A stretch of 64,000 nt of DNA from JAGSPQ01 sp038206395 (lineage in GTDB: Bacteria > Myxococcota > Myxococcia > Myxococcales > Myxococcaceae), in assembly GCA_038206395.1 (NCBI GenBank), contig JBBRAX010000008.1, positions 101,582-165,581 on the forward strand, read 5' to 3'. Of the stretch, positions 32,755 through 43,629 are shown one piece after another (positions within the stretch are counted from its first letter, which is position 1; the number at the start of each line of letters is the position of its first letter). The translations under genes were made by a program, and so were the position numbers. The notes beneath the pieces were generated by a model. It saw only the letters and a program-made list of their open reading frames with translations, was not told the DNA's origin and ran no database searches.

Positions 32755-33672
32755 TCAGATCGCCGTGAACAGATTCAGCAGCCGCAGCGACGACGCGAGC
32801 CCGCCCTGCACGACCCACGGCTCGACCTTGTCGCCGCCGCTGGTGAACTGCGGCGAGAGCACGAACACCCGCACCGACGCTGCGCGCAGCGCCTGACGAA
32901 ACCGCTCGTCGCGCACCAGCCCGGCGGCCAGGCGCAGCTGCAGCGACGGCTGGAAGTAATCGAGATCCAGCGATACCCAGTCGGCAGCAGCCGCTCCGTC
33001 GCGTCGAAGCGCCGCCTCCCAACCGAAGTCGCGGCTTTCCATCAACGACGGCACGAACACGGCGCCTGGAATGTCCCTGCCCTTTCTCGGCGCCGCGCGC
33101 CCCGTCACGAAGTGCACCGCGTCGTCGCGAAGCACCGGCTCCTTCGTGCCCGGTCGCTTGAGCCCTTCGAAGAGCTTCCACCACGTCGCCGCCTGGGCCG
33201 GCGTGCGCTGCTCGAGGTAACTGTCTTTGCACCAATCGCTGTGGCGGTCGGCGTGGAGCAGCGCCCGCGGCAAGGTGCCAGTGGTGGCGTAGTGGTAGAG
33301 CGCAACGTCGATCATGTGGTGATCGCGCAGCAGGTAATCCGTCTGCCCCACCGCAGAACGGGACACCTGCACCACGCCCCGCAGCGTTGCCTCGATGTCG
33401 CGCATCGAGCGCTTCACGCGCGGCCCGACCTCTTCGAAAGTCAGCTGGGTGCCGGCGTACGGGCGATCAGCCCCAATTAGATCCTCTGGGCCCGACCATC
33501 GATCGACCTTCTTCGCGAACCGCTGCGCCGCCTCGGGCTCGAGCACTTCTCTCGCGATGTCCCCGATGTCGCTACACTTTCCAACGGCTGGCAGCTGGGG
33601 CGAAATGGCGCGCAACCCAAACGCATACGCGCCGTCGATTGGCCGAACCCATTCTGAGGCCTTGATGCGCAT
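32755..33672 (-). CDS. UPF0489-family protein (arginase-like fold)
   Basis: A 305-residue cytosolic protein resembling UPF0489. LLHADRHSDWCKDSY near residue 140 and VSLDLDYFQPS near 225 are the His/Asp clusters expected of that family, which may coordinate metal as in arginase-like hydrolases. FVLSPQFTSGG near 275 completes the C-terminal part. No substrate is known. The ATG at 33672 is preceded by an in-frame GTG, an alternative start. It is divergent from the small membrane protein gene, with only 29 bases between starts. Confidence 0.6.
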   Translation of the reverse strand: MRIKASEWVRPIDGAYAFGLRAISPQLPAVGKCSDIGDIAREVLEPEAAQRFAKKVDRWSGPEDLIGADRPYAGTQLTFEEVGPRVKRSMRDIEATLRGVVQVSRSAVGQTDYLLRDHHMIDVALYHYATTGTLPRALLHADRHSDWCKDSYLEQRTPAQAATWWKLFEGLKRPGTKEPVLRDDAVHFVTGRAAPRKGRDIPGAVFVPSLMESRDFGWEAALRRDGAAAADWVSLDLDYFQPSLQLRLAAGLVRDERFRQALRAASVRVFVLSPQFTSGGDKVEPWVVQGGLASSLRLLNLFTAI

Positions 33673-33701
33673 CACCCTGCACTCGCTAATACACGTCTGC
33701 C

Positions 33702-34076
33702 ATGACCTTGCGCACCGTCGACGTCACCCTCAGCCTCAGCGGCTCACCGTCAGCCCCCGGCGTCGCCAGGGTGTTCGATCGTTCGACCGCCAATCGCTTC
33801 ACGCGCGCCGCCCTGTCCCTGCTCGTCCTCTGGGCAGTCGGCATCGCCTGCATCGTCATCCCGGTCGCCCACTTCGTGCTCGTGCCCGCTTTCGGGATGG
33901 CGGGCCTGGTGCTCGCCGGTTTCCGCCTTCGCGAAGGCAGCTCGCTGGTCGGCACGACCGGTGTGTGCCCGCGCTGCCAGCTAGCGAAAGAATTCCCCCC
34001 GTCGGGGCGTTACGCCGACGGGGGAACCGTTCACTGCGATGGCTGTGGAAGCCTGGTGACCGTCACTCCCCGCTAA
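33702..34076 (+). CDS. Small membrane protein with C-terminal zinc ribbon
   Basis: A 124-residue inner-membrane protein. Two hydrophobic segments (about 35-57 and 60-75) form a membrane hairpin, and the C-terminal cytoplasmic part carries CPRC and CDGC pairs about 25 residues apart, a likely zinc ribbon. A TAATAC hexamer at 33687 lies 9 bases before the ATG, possibly a -10 box for a nearly leaderless message. The function is unknown. It converges with the large SGNH gene, whose stop lies 4 bases downstream. Confidence 0.7.
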   Translation: MTLRTVDVTLSLSGSPSAPGVARVFDRSTANRFTRAALSLLVLWAVGIACIVIPVAHFVLVPAFGMAGLVLAGFRLREGSSLVGTTGVCPRCQLAKEFPPSGRYADGGTVHCDGCGSLVTVTPR

Positions 34077-34080
34077 GGCA

Positions 34081-36663
<2,583 letters not shown>

Positions 36664-37119
36664 TGAACAAGCCTCCGGCAGCGCGTGGCTCTCGAGGAGA
36701 AAGCACCGCTGCATTGCATTGGGAGTGGACCGCTACGGCTTGAGTTTCCAGGGTGCTGCAGACGCTGATCTGGTTCTCGGCTGTTCTCGAGTCTTCCAGA
36801 GCGCCCTTCTTCAGTTCCCGGCGACAACCCACAATAACCAACCCGCCACACCATGCTCGGCGCTGCGGCAAAAAAGCCCACTGCCCACATGTCGGCGTTC
36901 GATGCCGATGACAGAACGGTGAAGTTCGGCCAAGTGCCCGTGAAAAGTGGCTGATACCGCTATGGTTTTTGTTGGTGAGTCAGCGCTGCAGCTGACCGCT
37001 GCTTGGGGGAACAAGGGGAACAACCCTCAACGACGAGACAGAAATACACGAAGAGAAAACCTTGCGCATTGTGATTGTTTACCTACGTCTCGGCACAATC
37101 GTTTGAGCTCAAACGATCG
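36664..37119. other. 456-base intergenic region, promoter-bearing, with a 20-bp palindrome
   Basis: This stretch carries the SGNH gene's ribosome-binding site at its left end and has a lower G+C than the coding regions. Short inverted repeats occur (GTCAGC at 36979 and GCTGAC at 36991), plus a perfect palindrome described separately. Open frames here are short and lack codon bias, so no gene is called. A promoter for the SGNH gene must lie here. Confidence 0.6.
37098..37117. repeat. 20-bp perfect palindrome (ATCGTTTGAG / CTCAAACGAT)
   Basis: A perfect two-fold symmetric sequence of 20 bases lying 2 bases downstream of the transglutaminase-like gene's stop codon. As RNA it could form a stem with a small loop, but no U-run follows on the minus strand, so a classic terminator is not shown. 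It may be a protein-binding site or a rho-independent terminator variant. Confidence 0.7.
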
Positions 37120-37782
37120 CTACATCGACGCGTTGGTCTTCTTCGCGATGTCGCGCAGCGCATCCCAGACGGGGCGAATCTTCACGCCGACGTCGGTGAC
37201 GATGGCCGGAAGGTCGGCGAACGGGCCGAAGTGCCCGAGGAAGTCGAAGTGCGGTTGGCTGTCGAGATCCGTGGGGTGCAGCAGGGCTTCGTTCACGCCG
37301 TCGAACTCGGTGAGCCGGTAGCGGCGAATGCCGACGAGGCCGCCGTCGAGCGACGGGTCGATGCGCAGCCACTGCGCGCCCGACCAGACCGCGGCGAGGC
37401 CGTGGAAGGCGATGATGCCGTCGGGCAGCAGCGCGGCGAAGCGGGTGTCGAGCAGCTTGTGGTCGCGAATGTGCTGGAAGCAGATCGCCGACGGGATGCC
37501 AGCCGCGCGCAGCAGCGCCGCGAGCAGCACCGCCTTCTGCTGGCAGAAGCCCTTGCCCCGTTCGAGCGTGTTGCTCGCGCGCCACGAGTCGCGCGACTCG
37601 AGCTTCGGAGTGAAGTCGTACCGAACGCCGTCGCGCACCATCGCGAACAGCGCCTGCGCCTTTTCCATCGGCGTGCCCGAGACGCTGGCCGCCCTGGCAA
37701 CGATCAACGGGTGACCGGAGTCGATCACGTCGGTCGCAGCGAGGCAGCCCTCAGGCCCGGTGATCGCGGGCGGCAACACCAC
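37120..37782 (-). CDS. Transglutaminase-like (papain-fold) protein
   Basis: A 220-residue cytosolic protein of the transglutaminase-like superfamily. The catalytic triad is visible: Cys in GKGFCQQKAVLLAALLR near 78, His in FHGLAAV near 125 and Asp in RIDPS near 138. Such domains act as cysteine proteases, peptide-processing enzymes or non-enzymatic folds. No ATG is available; the GTG at 37782 is used, although in-frame homology-like residues (FKIPLAEG) lie upstream, so the true start may be non-canonical. It ends 2 bases before the 20-bp palindrome. The acyl-CoA dehydrogenase gene lies 29 bases upstream. Confidence 0.75.
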   Translation of the reverse strand: MVLPPAITGPEGCLAATDVIDSGHPLIVARAASVSGTPMEKAQALFAMVRDGVRYDFTPKLESRDSWRASNTLERGKGFCQQKAVLLAALLRAAGIPSAICFQHIRDHKLLDTRFAALLPDGIIAFHGLAAVWSGAQWLRIDPSLDGGLVGIRRYRLTEFDGVNEALLHPTDLDSQPHFDFLGHFGPFADLPAIVTDVGVKIRPVWDALRDIAKKTNASM

Positions 37783-37811
37783 GCCTTCGGCCAGCGGAAT
37801 CTTGAAGTGGG

Positions 37812-39638
37812 TCAGAACGCGTCCTCTGGCAAGTCGAGCAGCTCGAGCGTGCCGGCCTCGACGAGCTTGCGGGTCAGCGTCAGGCCGGGCAGCACGTTGT
37901 CCGCGTACCAGCGGGCGGCGGCAAGCTTCCCGGTGTAGAAGCCTTTGTCGTCGCCGGTCGCTGCACCGAGCCGGCTCTGCGCCACCGCGGCGTGGCGAAC
38001 GAGCAGCCAGCCAATCGTCAACTCGGCGAGCGCGGCAAGGATGCGGTTGCCCTGGAAGCCGACGTGGTACGGCGACTCGCCGAGCTTGCCGAGCATCGCG
38101 CCGAAGAGACCTTCGACGTCAGCGAGGCCGCGGGTCAGCTTCTCGCGCTCGTGTACCAGCGCCTCGCCGCCTTCCTTCGCTTCGATCGTCAGACGGATGC
38201 GGCCGAGCAGGCCTTGAAGGGTTGCTCCGCCGTCGCGGGCGATCTTGCGGAACACCAGGTCGAGCGCCTGGATGTGGGTGGTGCCCTCGTAGAGAGAGTC
38301 GATCTTCTGGTCTCGCACGTACTGTTCGATCGGGTAGTCCTGGCAGTAGCCCGAGCCGCCGAAGCACTGCAGCGCGACGCCCAGCATCTCGTAGGCCTTT
38401 TCCGAGCTGTAGCCCTTCACCAACGGCAAAAGCAGATCGTTGAGCTTGTCGAGCTCGTCGGCGCGCTTGTCGCCGTGGCCGCCGAGCAGCTCGACCTGAT
38501 CCTGAATCGACGCAGTGAAGAAGATGAGCGCGCGCAGGCCTTCGGCGTTCGCCTTCATCGCCATCAGCATCCGGCGCACGTCGGGGTGGGAGATGATTCG
38601 AACGCGGGGCGCCGTCTTGTCGGCGGCCCTCAGCAGGTCCGAGCCCTGGACGCGGTCTTTCGTGTACTGCAGCGCGTTCAGGTAGCCGGTCGACAGCGTC
38701 GACATCGACTTGATGCCGACCGCCATGCGTGCGTGCTCGATGACGTGGAACATCTGCCGAATGCCTTCGTGCACCTCGCCGACCAGCAGGCCGCGCGCGG
38801 GCACGTCGGCACCGAAGGTCATCTCGCAGGTGGCCGAGGCCTTGATGCCCATCTTCTTCTCGACCGCGGTGGCGTAGACGCCGTTGCGTTCAGTGGTCTG
38901 CTTGCCGTCTTCGTCGACCCAGAACTTGGGGACGATGAACATCGACAAGCCCTTGGTGCCGGGGCCGGCGCCTTCGGGGCGGGCGAGCACGAGGTGAACG
39001 ATGTTGTCGGGGTAGTCGTAGTCGCCGTTGGTGATGAAGCGCTTGGTGCCTTCGATTTCCCAGACGCCGTTGCCGACGGGCTTCGCGCGGGTGCGGCCGG
39101 CGCCGACGTCGCTGCCGGCGTCGGGCTCAGTGAGCACCATGGTGCCGCCCCACCCGCCTTCGACGATCGCGTTCACGAAGCGCTTCTTCTGCGCGTCGGT
39201 GCCGAGGCGATCGATGGTGCGCGCGATGACGGGGCCGAACAGGTAGTAGCCGAGGGCGGGGTTGGCTCCTGCGGTCATCTCGAACTGCGCGTAGGCGACA
39301 CTGGGCGGAGCGCCGACACCTCCCATCGACTCGGGCAGCGGCAGGCGATCCCACCCGGCGGCGTAGACCGCTTCCATGTCTTTGAGCAGCGACGCAGGCA
39401 GCGTGACATTGCCCTTGCCGTCGAACCCGAGGCCTTTGCGATCGGCGTCGGCGAAGCTCAGGTCGAGCTGGGTGCGGGCGAACTCGTCGTAGGCCTTCAG
39501 CGTGTCGCGCGCGGTCTGCTCGTCCATCGAGGCGAAGGGCGGCTTGCCCAGCACCTCTTTGCCGATGTCGAGGAACTCGAAGAGGTTGAAGAAGACGTCG
39601 CGGAGGTTGGACTTGTAGTGGTGTTGGGCAGAGCTCAC
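37812..39638 (-). CDS. Acyl-CoA dehydrogenase (long, DmdC/ACAD10-like type)
   Basis: A 608-residue FAD enzyme that oxidises acyl-CoA thioesters. Family motifs are present: LTEPDAGSDVGAG near 165, the GTKRFITNGDY segment near 195, and the C-terminal QCFGGSGYCQDYPIEQYVRD segment near 430. The extra C-terminal about 130 residues, ending KLVEAGTLELLDLPEDAF, match the longer acyl-CoA dehydrogenase group. The catalytic Glu probably lies in YEGTTHIQ near 450. It lies 29 bases upstream of the transglutaminase-like gene and follows the adenylating-enzyme gene by 16 bases. Confidence 0.93.
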   Translation of the reverse strand: MSSAQHHYKSNLRDVFFNLFEFLDIGKEVLGKPPFASMDEQTARDTLKAYDEFARTQLDLSFADADRKGLGFDGKGNVTLPASLLKDMEAVYAAGWDRLPLPESMGGVGAPPSVAYAQFEMTAGANPALGYYLFGPVIARTIDRLGTDAQKKRFVNAIVEGGWGGTMVLTEPDAGSDVGAGRTRAKPVGNGVWEIEGTKRFITNGDYDYPDNIVHLVLARPEGAGPGTKGLSMFIVPKFWVDEDGKQTTERNGVYATAVEKKMGIKASATCEMTFGADVPARGLLVGEVHEGIRQMFHVIEHARMAVGIKSMSTLSTGYLNALQYTKDRVQGSDLLRAADKTAPRVRIISHPDVRRMLMAMKANAEGLRALIFFTASIQDQVELLGGHGDKRADELDKLNDLLLPLVKGYSSEKAYEMLGVALQCFGGSGYCQDYPIEQYVRDQKIDSLYEGTTHIQALDLVFRKIARDGGATLQGLLGRIRLTIEAKEGGEALVHEREKLTRGLADVEGLFGAMLGKLGESPYHVGFQGNRILAALAELTIGWLLVRHAAVAQSRLGAATGDDKGFYTGKLAAARWYADNVLPGLTLTRKLVEAGTLELLDLPEDAF

Positions 39639-39654
39639 GGCTGCGCAAGGTAGC

Positions 39655-40935
39655 TCAGAATTTCGACCACGGCTCAGTGAGCGTTTCGGGCGGCACCGTG
39701 CGGATCTTCAGGCTTCCCGCCCCCGCCCGAAGCCGTCGGCTGAGCTTGCGCAGCGACGCCTCGATGCGCGCCGCAAACCGCTGGGCCTCCTCGACGAAGA
39801 CACGGGGGTCGAACCGGAGCTCGACGGTGAGGACGATGCGTTTGCGCGCAGAGACGAGCGTGTACTTCACCGCGCCGAGGTCGTTGCACTTCACCAGGCC
39901 GAGCAGCTCGACGGGGTGCGGATGTCGCGCGACCGCGCTCTCGGCCTCGAGCAGCTCCTGCACGTCTTGCCCGCTGACGAGCAGTGGGTCTCCTTCGACG
40001 GAGGCATCGAGAATCGCCTGGCTGACGCGGCCGCGCGGGCGAAAGCCCACCTGCCCGACCTGCCGGCATCTGGGCCCGAGCTCGACGAGGTCGCCGGTGC
40101 GGTAACGGATCAGCGGCATCGCCTGCACGTACGGGTAGAGTCCGGTCAGGGTGAGCTCGCCGACGCCCTTCTTCAAGGGCGCCAGGGTCGACACGTCGAG
40201 CACCTCCTGAATCAGCGGCGGGCCAACCCAGTGGTGAAACGAGCAGGCGGGGCACTGCATCGCGTGGGGCACGAACTCCGAGAGGCTGAAGTTGTCCCAC
40301 AGCTCAGCGGCCCACAGCTGCTGCAGCCGATCGCGCCAGAACGGAGAGACGCGGAAGCCGTTGGTGCCGATGAGGCGGACCTTGAACGTCGCGGGGTCGA
40401 TTCCTTCGTCGAGCAGGCCCATCGTCAGCGGCATCAGCGCTCCGGCGCCGATGACGAGCGAAGTGATCCACCTGCCACCGTGCTTCGTGGCCAGCAGCTG
40501 CTTGAACTGCCGAAACGCAGTGCGGGTGTACGTCCACGGCATCCGAAGCCGGCCGGCAGGCGGTGGACCCGACGGCACGCCGTGGTGCATCGCGCGGACC
40601 TCGAGGGCGAGCCCTGCGCTCACGCCGGGGCCGACAGGCGGCGTCCAGTCGCGGAACCCGGTGCGCAGGTATTCAGAGATCGCCTCGGACTCTTCGCGGA
40701 CGCGCGGCACCAGCAACAACGGGCCGCTCGACAGCGTGGTGCCTGAAGAGACGACGCCTGCGAAAGGAAGAATTCCGGGGACGACGAGCGCAGAGAAGTG
40801 CTTCGCGGCCGTCTGCTTGTCGAGCGTGGGCAGTCGGTAGAGCTGCTCGACGGACTTCACCTCACGCCAACGGTTGCCCCAGTGCTTGCGGTACCAGGGC
40901 AGCGCGCTGGCGTGGGCCAGGGTCTGCTGCAGCAA
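39655..40935 (-). CDS. CapK/PaaK-like AMP-dependent ligase or synthetase
   Basis: A 426-residue protein resembling phenylacetate-CoA ligase and CapK capsule-biosynthesis adenylating enzymes. Recognisable parts are VVSSGTT near 62 (AMP-binding P-loop), DNFSLSEF near 220, LYPYVQAMPLIRYRTGDLVE near 270 (the ATP-binding and hinge region) and FRPRGRVSQ near 307. A CPAC pair near 236 is unusual. The start is a TTG; the neighbouring Gly-rich gene stop lies just upstream and no ATG fits. Substrate unknown. Confidence 0.78.
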   Translation of the reverse strand: MLQQTLAHASALPWYRKHWGNRWREVKSVEQLYRLPTLDKQTAAKHFSALVVPGILPFAGVVSSGTTLSSGPLLLVPRVREESEAISEYLRTGFRDWTPPVGPGVSAGLALEVRAMHHGVPSGPPPAGRLRMPWTYTRTAFRQFKQLLATKHGGRWITSLVIGAGALMPLTMGLLDEGIDPATFKVRLIGTNGFRVSPFWRDRLQQLWAAELWDNFSLSEFVPHAMQCPACSFHHWVGPPLIQEVLDVSTLAPLKKGVGELTLTGLYPYVQAMPLIRYRTGDLVELGPRCRQVGQVGFRPRGRVSQAILDASVEGDPLLVSGQDVQELLEAESAVARHPHPVELLGLVKCNDLGAVKYTLVSARKRIVLTVELRFDPRVFVEEAQRFAARIEASLRKLSRRLRAGAGSLKIRTVPPETLTEPWSKF

Positions 40936-40940
40936 GACGG

Positions 40941-41258
40941 CTATTCGCCGCCGCCGCCCGAGCTGTAGGTGGTCTGCGGTGCGGGGCGCGCAGGCTGACG
41001 GGTACCGACGCTTCCGTTGCCGGCTTCACCGCCACCGCCACCACCGCTCACCGTGCCACTGCCGCCACCACCACCACCACCACCACCGCCGGCCTCACTG
41101 CCACCGCCGCGCGCGCTGACCGTGGCGCCCTTCGGAGCCCAGCCCTTCGCCTTCGTCTCGGCAGGCTTCGCAGGCGTCTTCGCCTTCGGCTTCTCGTCGA
41201 CGTCGCGGCTGCGGGCTTTGGTGGTCGAGGCGGTCTGGCGGGCGGCAACTTTCGGCAT
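40941..41258 (-). CDS. Gly-rich low-complexity protein
   Basis: A 105-residue protein: an N-terminal basic Lys/Ala/Pro-rich half (MPKVAARQ, KPKAKTPAKP) and a C-terminal half with two Gly runs and SSGGGGE end. The basic half could bind nucleic acid or a polymer. No SD-like site is clear. It sits 5 bases upstream of the CapK-like gene. The overlapping plus-strand Pro-rich frame is rejected because it is a mirror of the Gly run. It may be a real small protein or a low-complexity artefact. Confidence 0.45.
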   Translation of the reverse strand: MPKVAARQTASTTKARSRDVDEKPKAKTPAKPAETKAKGWAPKGATVSARGGGSEAGGGGGGGGGGSGTVSGGGGGGEAGNGSVGTRQPARPAPQTTYSSGGGGE

Positions 41259-41333
41259 CGGAGGAAGCTCCGGGTTTGAGTTTGGAGACGAGGCGCGAGT
41301 GAACCCTGCTTCGGGTGCGCTTGTCGACCGCAG

Positions 41334-41666
41334 TCAGGTGAGTGACGACTCACTGAACGCGCCGTCTGACCCGCAGGGGAAAGGGGCCGCCTTCGTGACC
41401 GCGGTGAGCGGGAGCGGCCCGTAGAAATGCGGAAACAGCTCGCCGGGCTCGCCTTCCTCGTACTTCAGCCCCGACGGCAGCTGCGCGTCGTCGACATGGA
41501 GCAGCAGCAGATCCGTTCGCCCCTTGAAGAAGCGATTGGCGGTGGCAACGACCTGCGCAACGGTCGAGAGGTGAACGAAGCCCTCGAGGTCGACGCTGGC
41601 GGGGCGGTGCTCGCCCTTCTCCAGCGCCCTCGACCACGAGGCGGCGTCGACGAGGTGGAAGATCAC
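41334..41666 (-). CDS. DUF952-family protein
   Basis: A 110-residue cytosolic protein matching DUF952: IFHLVDAASWSRALEKGEH at the N-terminus, EGFVHLSTVAQV near 30, DLLLLHVDD near 50, and FPHFYGPLPLTAV near 82. The fold resembles glutathione-S-transferase-like or nucleotide-binding beta-barrel proteins, but activity is unknown. The GTG start at 41666 overlaps the stop of the ASH-repeat lipoprotein as GTGA, so the gene is coupled to it. A longer frame exists upstream but lies inside the lipoprotein gene. Confidence 0.85.
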   Translation of the reverse strand: MIFHLVDAASWSRALEKGEHRPASVDLEGFVHLSTVAQVVATANRFFKGRTDLLLLHVDDAQLPSGLKYEEGEPGELFPHFYGPLPLTAVTKAAPFPCGSDGAFSESSLT

Positions 41667-43621
41667 CCGTTCGACATGAACACCGTGTACGGCGTGCACG
41701 CTGGCACGCTGCTCGCGGTGCGGAACACCTTTACGATGTAATCCGCTTGGTCCGACGTCCCGAAGCTGCCGTCTTTCTCGTAGTAGCCGTTGGTCGGGCA
41801 CGCTTCGTTGGTGAAGAAGCAGTCGGGCGAGTGGCCACCGACGTTGTTCCGGTAGACGCACATCTGAATGCCGGGGTCCGTGGTCGAGAGCCGCACCCTC
41901 ACCTTGTAGTCGTCAGTCAAGAACTCCGTCGCGTCGTCGGCATAAAACCGAATCAGGTCGATGTCGGTGGCGGTCGGGATGATGCCGGTGTGGGTCGTCT
42001 TCGCGTGGTCGGTGTCTTTGAGTGAGCCCAGGTAGATCGAGTCGGCGCAGAAGCCACCGGGATCCTGACCCACTTCCTTGCACTCGCAGCCGTTGGCGAT
42101 TGCCTTGTCGGTGTCGAAGAAGCCGACGTTGCAGCTCTTGAGGCTGCACGAGTTGCCCATGCAGTCGGGGACGCCGTTGGCGATGATGCACGCCGCCGCG
42201 CACGAACCGACGGAAGCCGTCATCGGAATCTCGGCGAAGGGCGTCACGGGGTCATCGCTTTCCACCGAGATGCTGCCCGCGAACATCGGCAGGTTCGAAG
42301 AAGCGGCGAGCTCGACGTCAAAGGCGATGCGCTGATCGCGCTTGAGCTGCAGCGGCAGGGCTGGCTTGCCGACGATGGTGAACACCGTGCTGCTGCCGGC
42401 GACGAACGAAAGATTCTTGATGGTGAGCGTGCCGTAGCCGGTGTTGCGCAGCTCAACCGTCTTCGAGACCACCCAGCCCTGCGCCACGGTGCCGAAGTTG
42501 AGCGCCGCCACCGACGGGGTCAGCTTCGGCTCGGTGATGGTGCCCTTGACCGTGATGGTGCGGCTGCCCGAGCCGGGCTCGTTGGTGAGGAAGTTCACCG
42601 TCGCATTCACTTCGCCCGGGTTGTTGCCCTTGAGCTTGAGCGACATCGGGAACCGCGCGAGCGGCGCGATGCTCAGCGGCAGGCCCGCATCGAACCCGCT
42701 GGTCAGGTTGTTGGTGGTGTCGTTTGACGTGACGCTGTCGATGCGCAGCCCCAGGCCGCCCTGGTTCATCAGCTGAACGTCGATGGTGCGCTGGCTGCCC
42801 TTCACCACTTCACCGAAGTCGATCAACGCGTCGGGCTCAACGGCCAGCAACGGCTGGGTGAGGCTGGTGCCTTCGACCTTGATGAAGCCGTTGGGGACGC
42901 CCGGAGAATCGACCTGGACCTCCATCAAGGTGCGCATGAAGCCTTCCGTCGTGGGCGACCAGGTGACCGGCACGTCCATGCCTGCGTCGGCGCCCAGCGA
43001 GTGCATCATCGGCAGCACCGCGACTACGGGCGCGCTGCCGGCGTCGAAGCCCGAGACCTCGAGCACCACGTTGCCGAAGCCGGTGTTGGTGACTTTCAGC
43101 GGCGTGGTCTTCGTCATCCCCTTCTCGACGACTCCGAACTGCAGCACCGTCGGGTTCAGCGTCAGCACGGGCTCGCCGACGAGGCGGCGAACGAGCGGAA
43201 CCACCAGCTCGCCGGGGTCGAGGCGCGTGGGCGACTCTTCGGCCGAGGCATCGGTAAAGGTGAGGCGCAGCTCGGCGACCCCCGACAACGGAGCGCCCTT
43301 CGGCGTGTACTTGACCTCGATGTTGAAGCTCACCGCCGCGCCGACGATGAAGGGCGGCTTCTCGGTGGTGTCGAAAGAGAAGTCGCTGGCGGCGCTGCCG
43401 GTGAGGAGGATGCGCTTGATCGCGACCCGGCGATCGCCGCTGACCGTGATCCGCGTCGTCACCGTCTGGTCGCAGCCGGGGGTGACGCACGTGTACGCGA
43501 GGCGCGGCGGCTCGGCGTAGAGCCCGGCCGGGCGCATCGGGCCTTCCATCATCGTCGGAGGCTTGTTGCCGCCGCAGCCGACCACCGCGAGCACCGAGAT
43601 CCAGAGCGCCTTGCGAAGCAT
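41663..43621 (-). CDS. Lipoprotein with ASH/choice-of-anchor-D repeats
   Basis: A 652-residue surface lipoprotein (lipobox VVGC, Cys at 16). The body carries several immunoglobulin-like ASH domains, each with the strand pattern LNFGxVxxG (VLQFGVVEKG near 145, LIDFGEVVKG near 245, ALNFGTVAQG near 345). The last 170 residues are a Cys-rich domain with pairs such as CAAAC and CLFK-like spacing. These domains are common in myxobacterial envelope proteins; the ligand is unknown. It begins 8 bases after the stop of its upstream paralogue (43630), so both form an operon with the DUF952 gene. Confidence 0.85.
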   Translation of the reverse strand: MLRKALWISVLAVVGCGGNKPPTMMEGPMRPAGLYAEPPRLAYTCVTPGCDQTVTTRITVSGDRRVAIKRILLTGSAASDFSFDTTEKPPFIVGAAVSFNIEVKYTPKGAPLSGVAELRLTFTDASAEESPTRLDPGELVVPLVRRLVGEPVLTLNPTVLQFGVVEKGMTKTTPLKVTNTGFGNVVLEVSGFDAGSAPVVAVLPMMHSLGADAGMDVPVTWSPTTEGFMRTLMEVQVDSPGVPNGFIKVEGTSLTQPLLAVEPDALIDFGEVVKGSQRTIDVQLMNQGGLGLRIDSVTSNDTTNNLTSGFDAGLPLSIAPLARFPMSLKLKGNNPGEVNATVNFLTNEPGSGSRTITVKGTITEPKLTPSVAALNFGTVAQGWVVSKTVELRNTGYGTLTIKNLSFVAGSSTVFTIVGKPALPLQLKRDQRIAFDVELAASSNLPMFAGSISVESDDPVTPFAEIPMTASVGSCAAACIIANGVPDCMGNSCSLKSCNVGFFDTDKAIANGCECKEVGQDPGGFCADSIYLGSLKDTDHAKTTHTGIIPTATDIDLIRFYADDATEFLTDDYKVRVRLSTTDPGIQMCVYRNNVGGHSPDCFFTNEACPTNGYYEKDGSFGTSDQADYIVKVFRTASSVPACTPYTVFMSNG

Positions 43622-43629
43622 TCGGTTCC

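Noticed and set aside
37992..39653. Long plus-strand frame (553 codons) over the acyl-CoA dehydrogenase
   Set aside because: Antisense shadow of a well-supported enzyme gene.
41017..41424. Pro-rich plus-strand frame opposite the Gly run
   Set aside because: Complement of the Gly repeats; no start signal.
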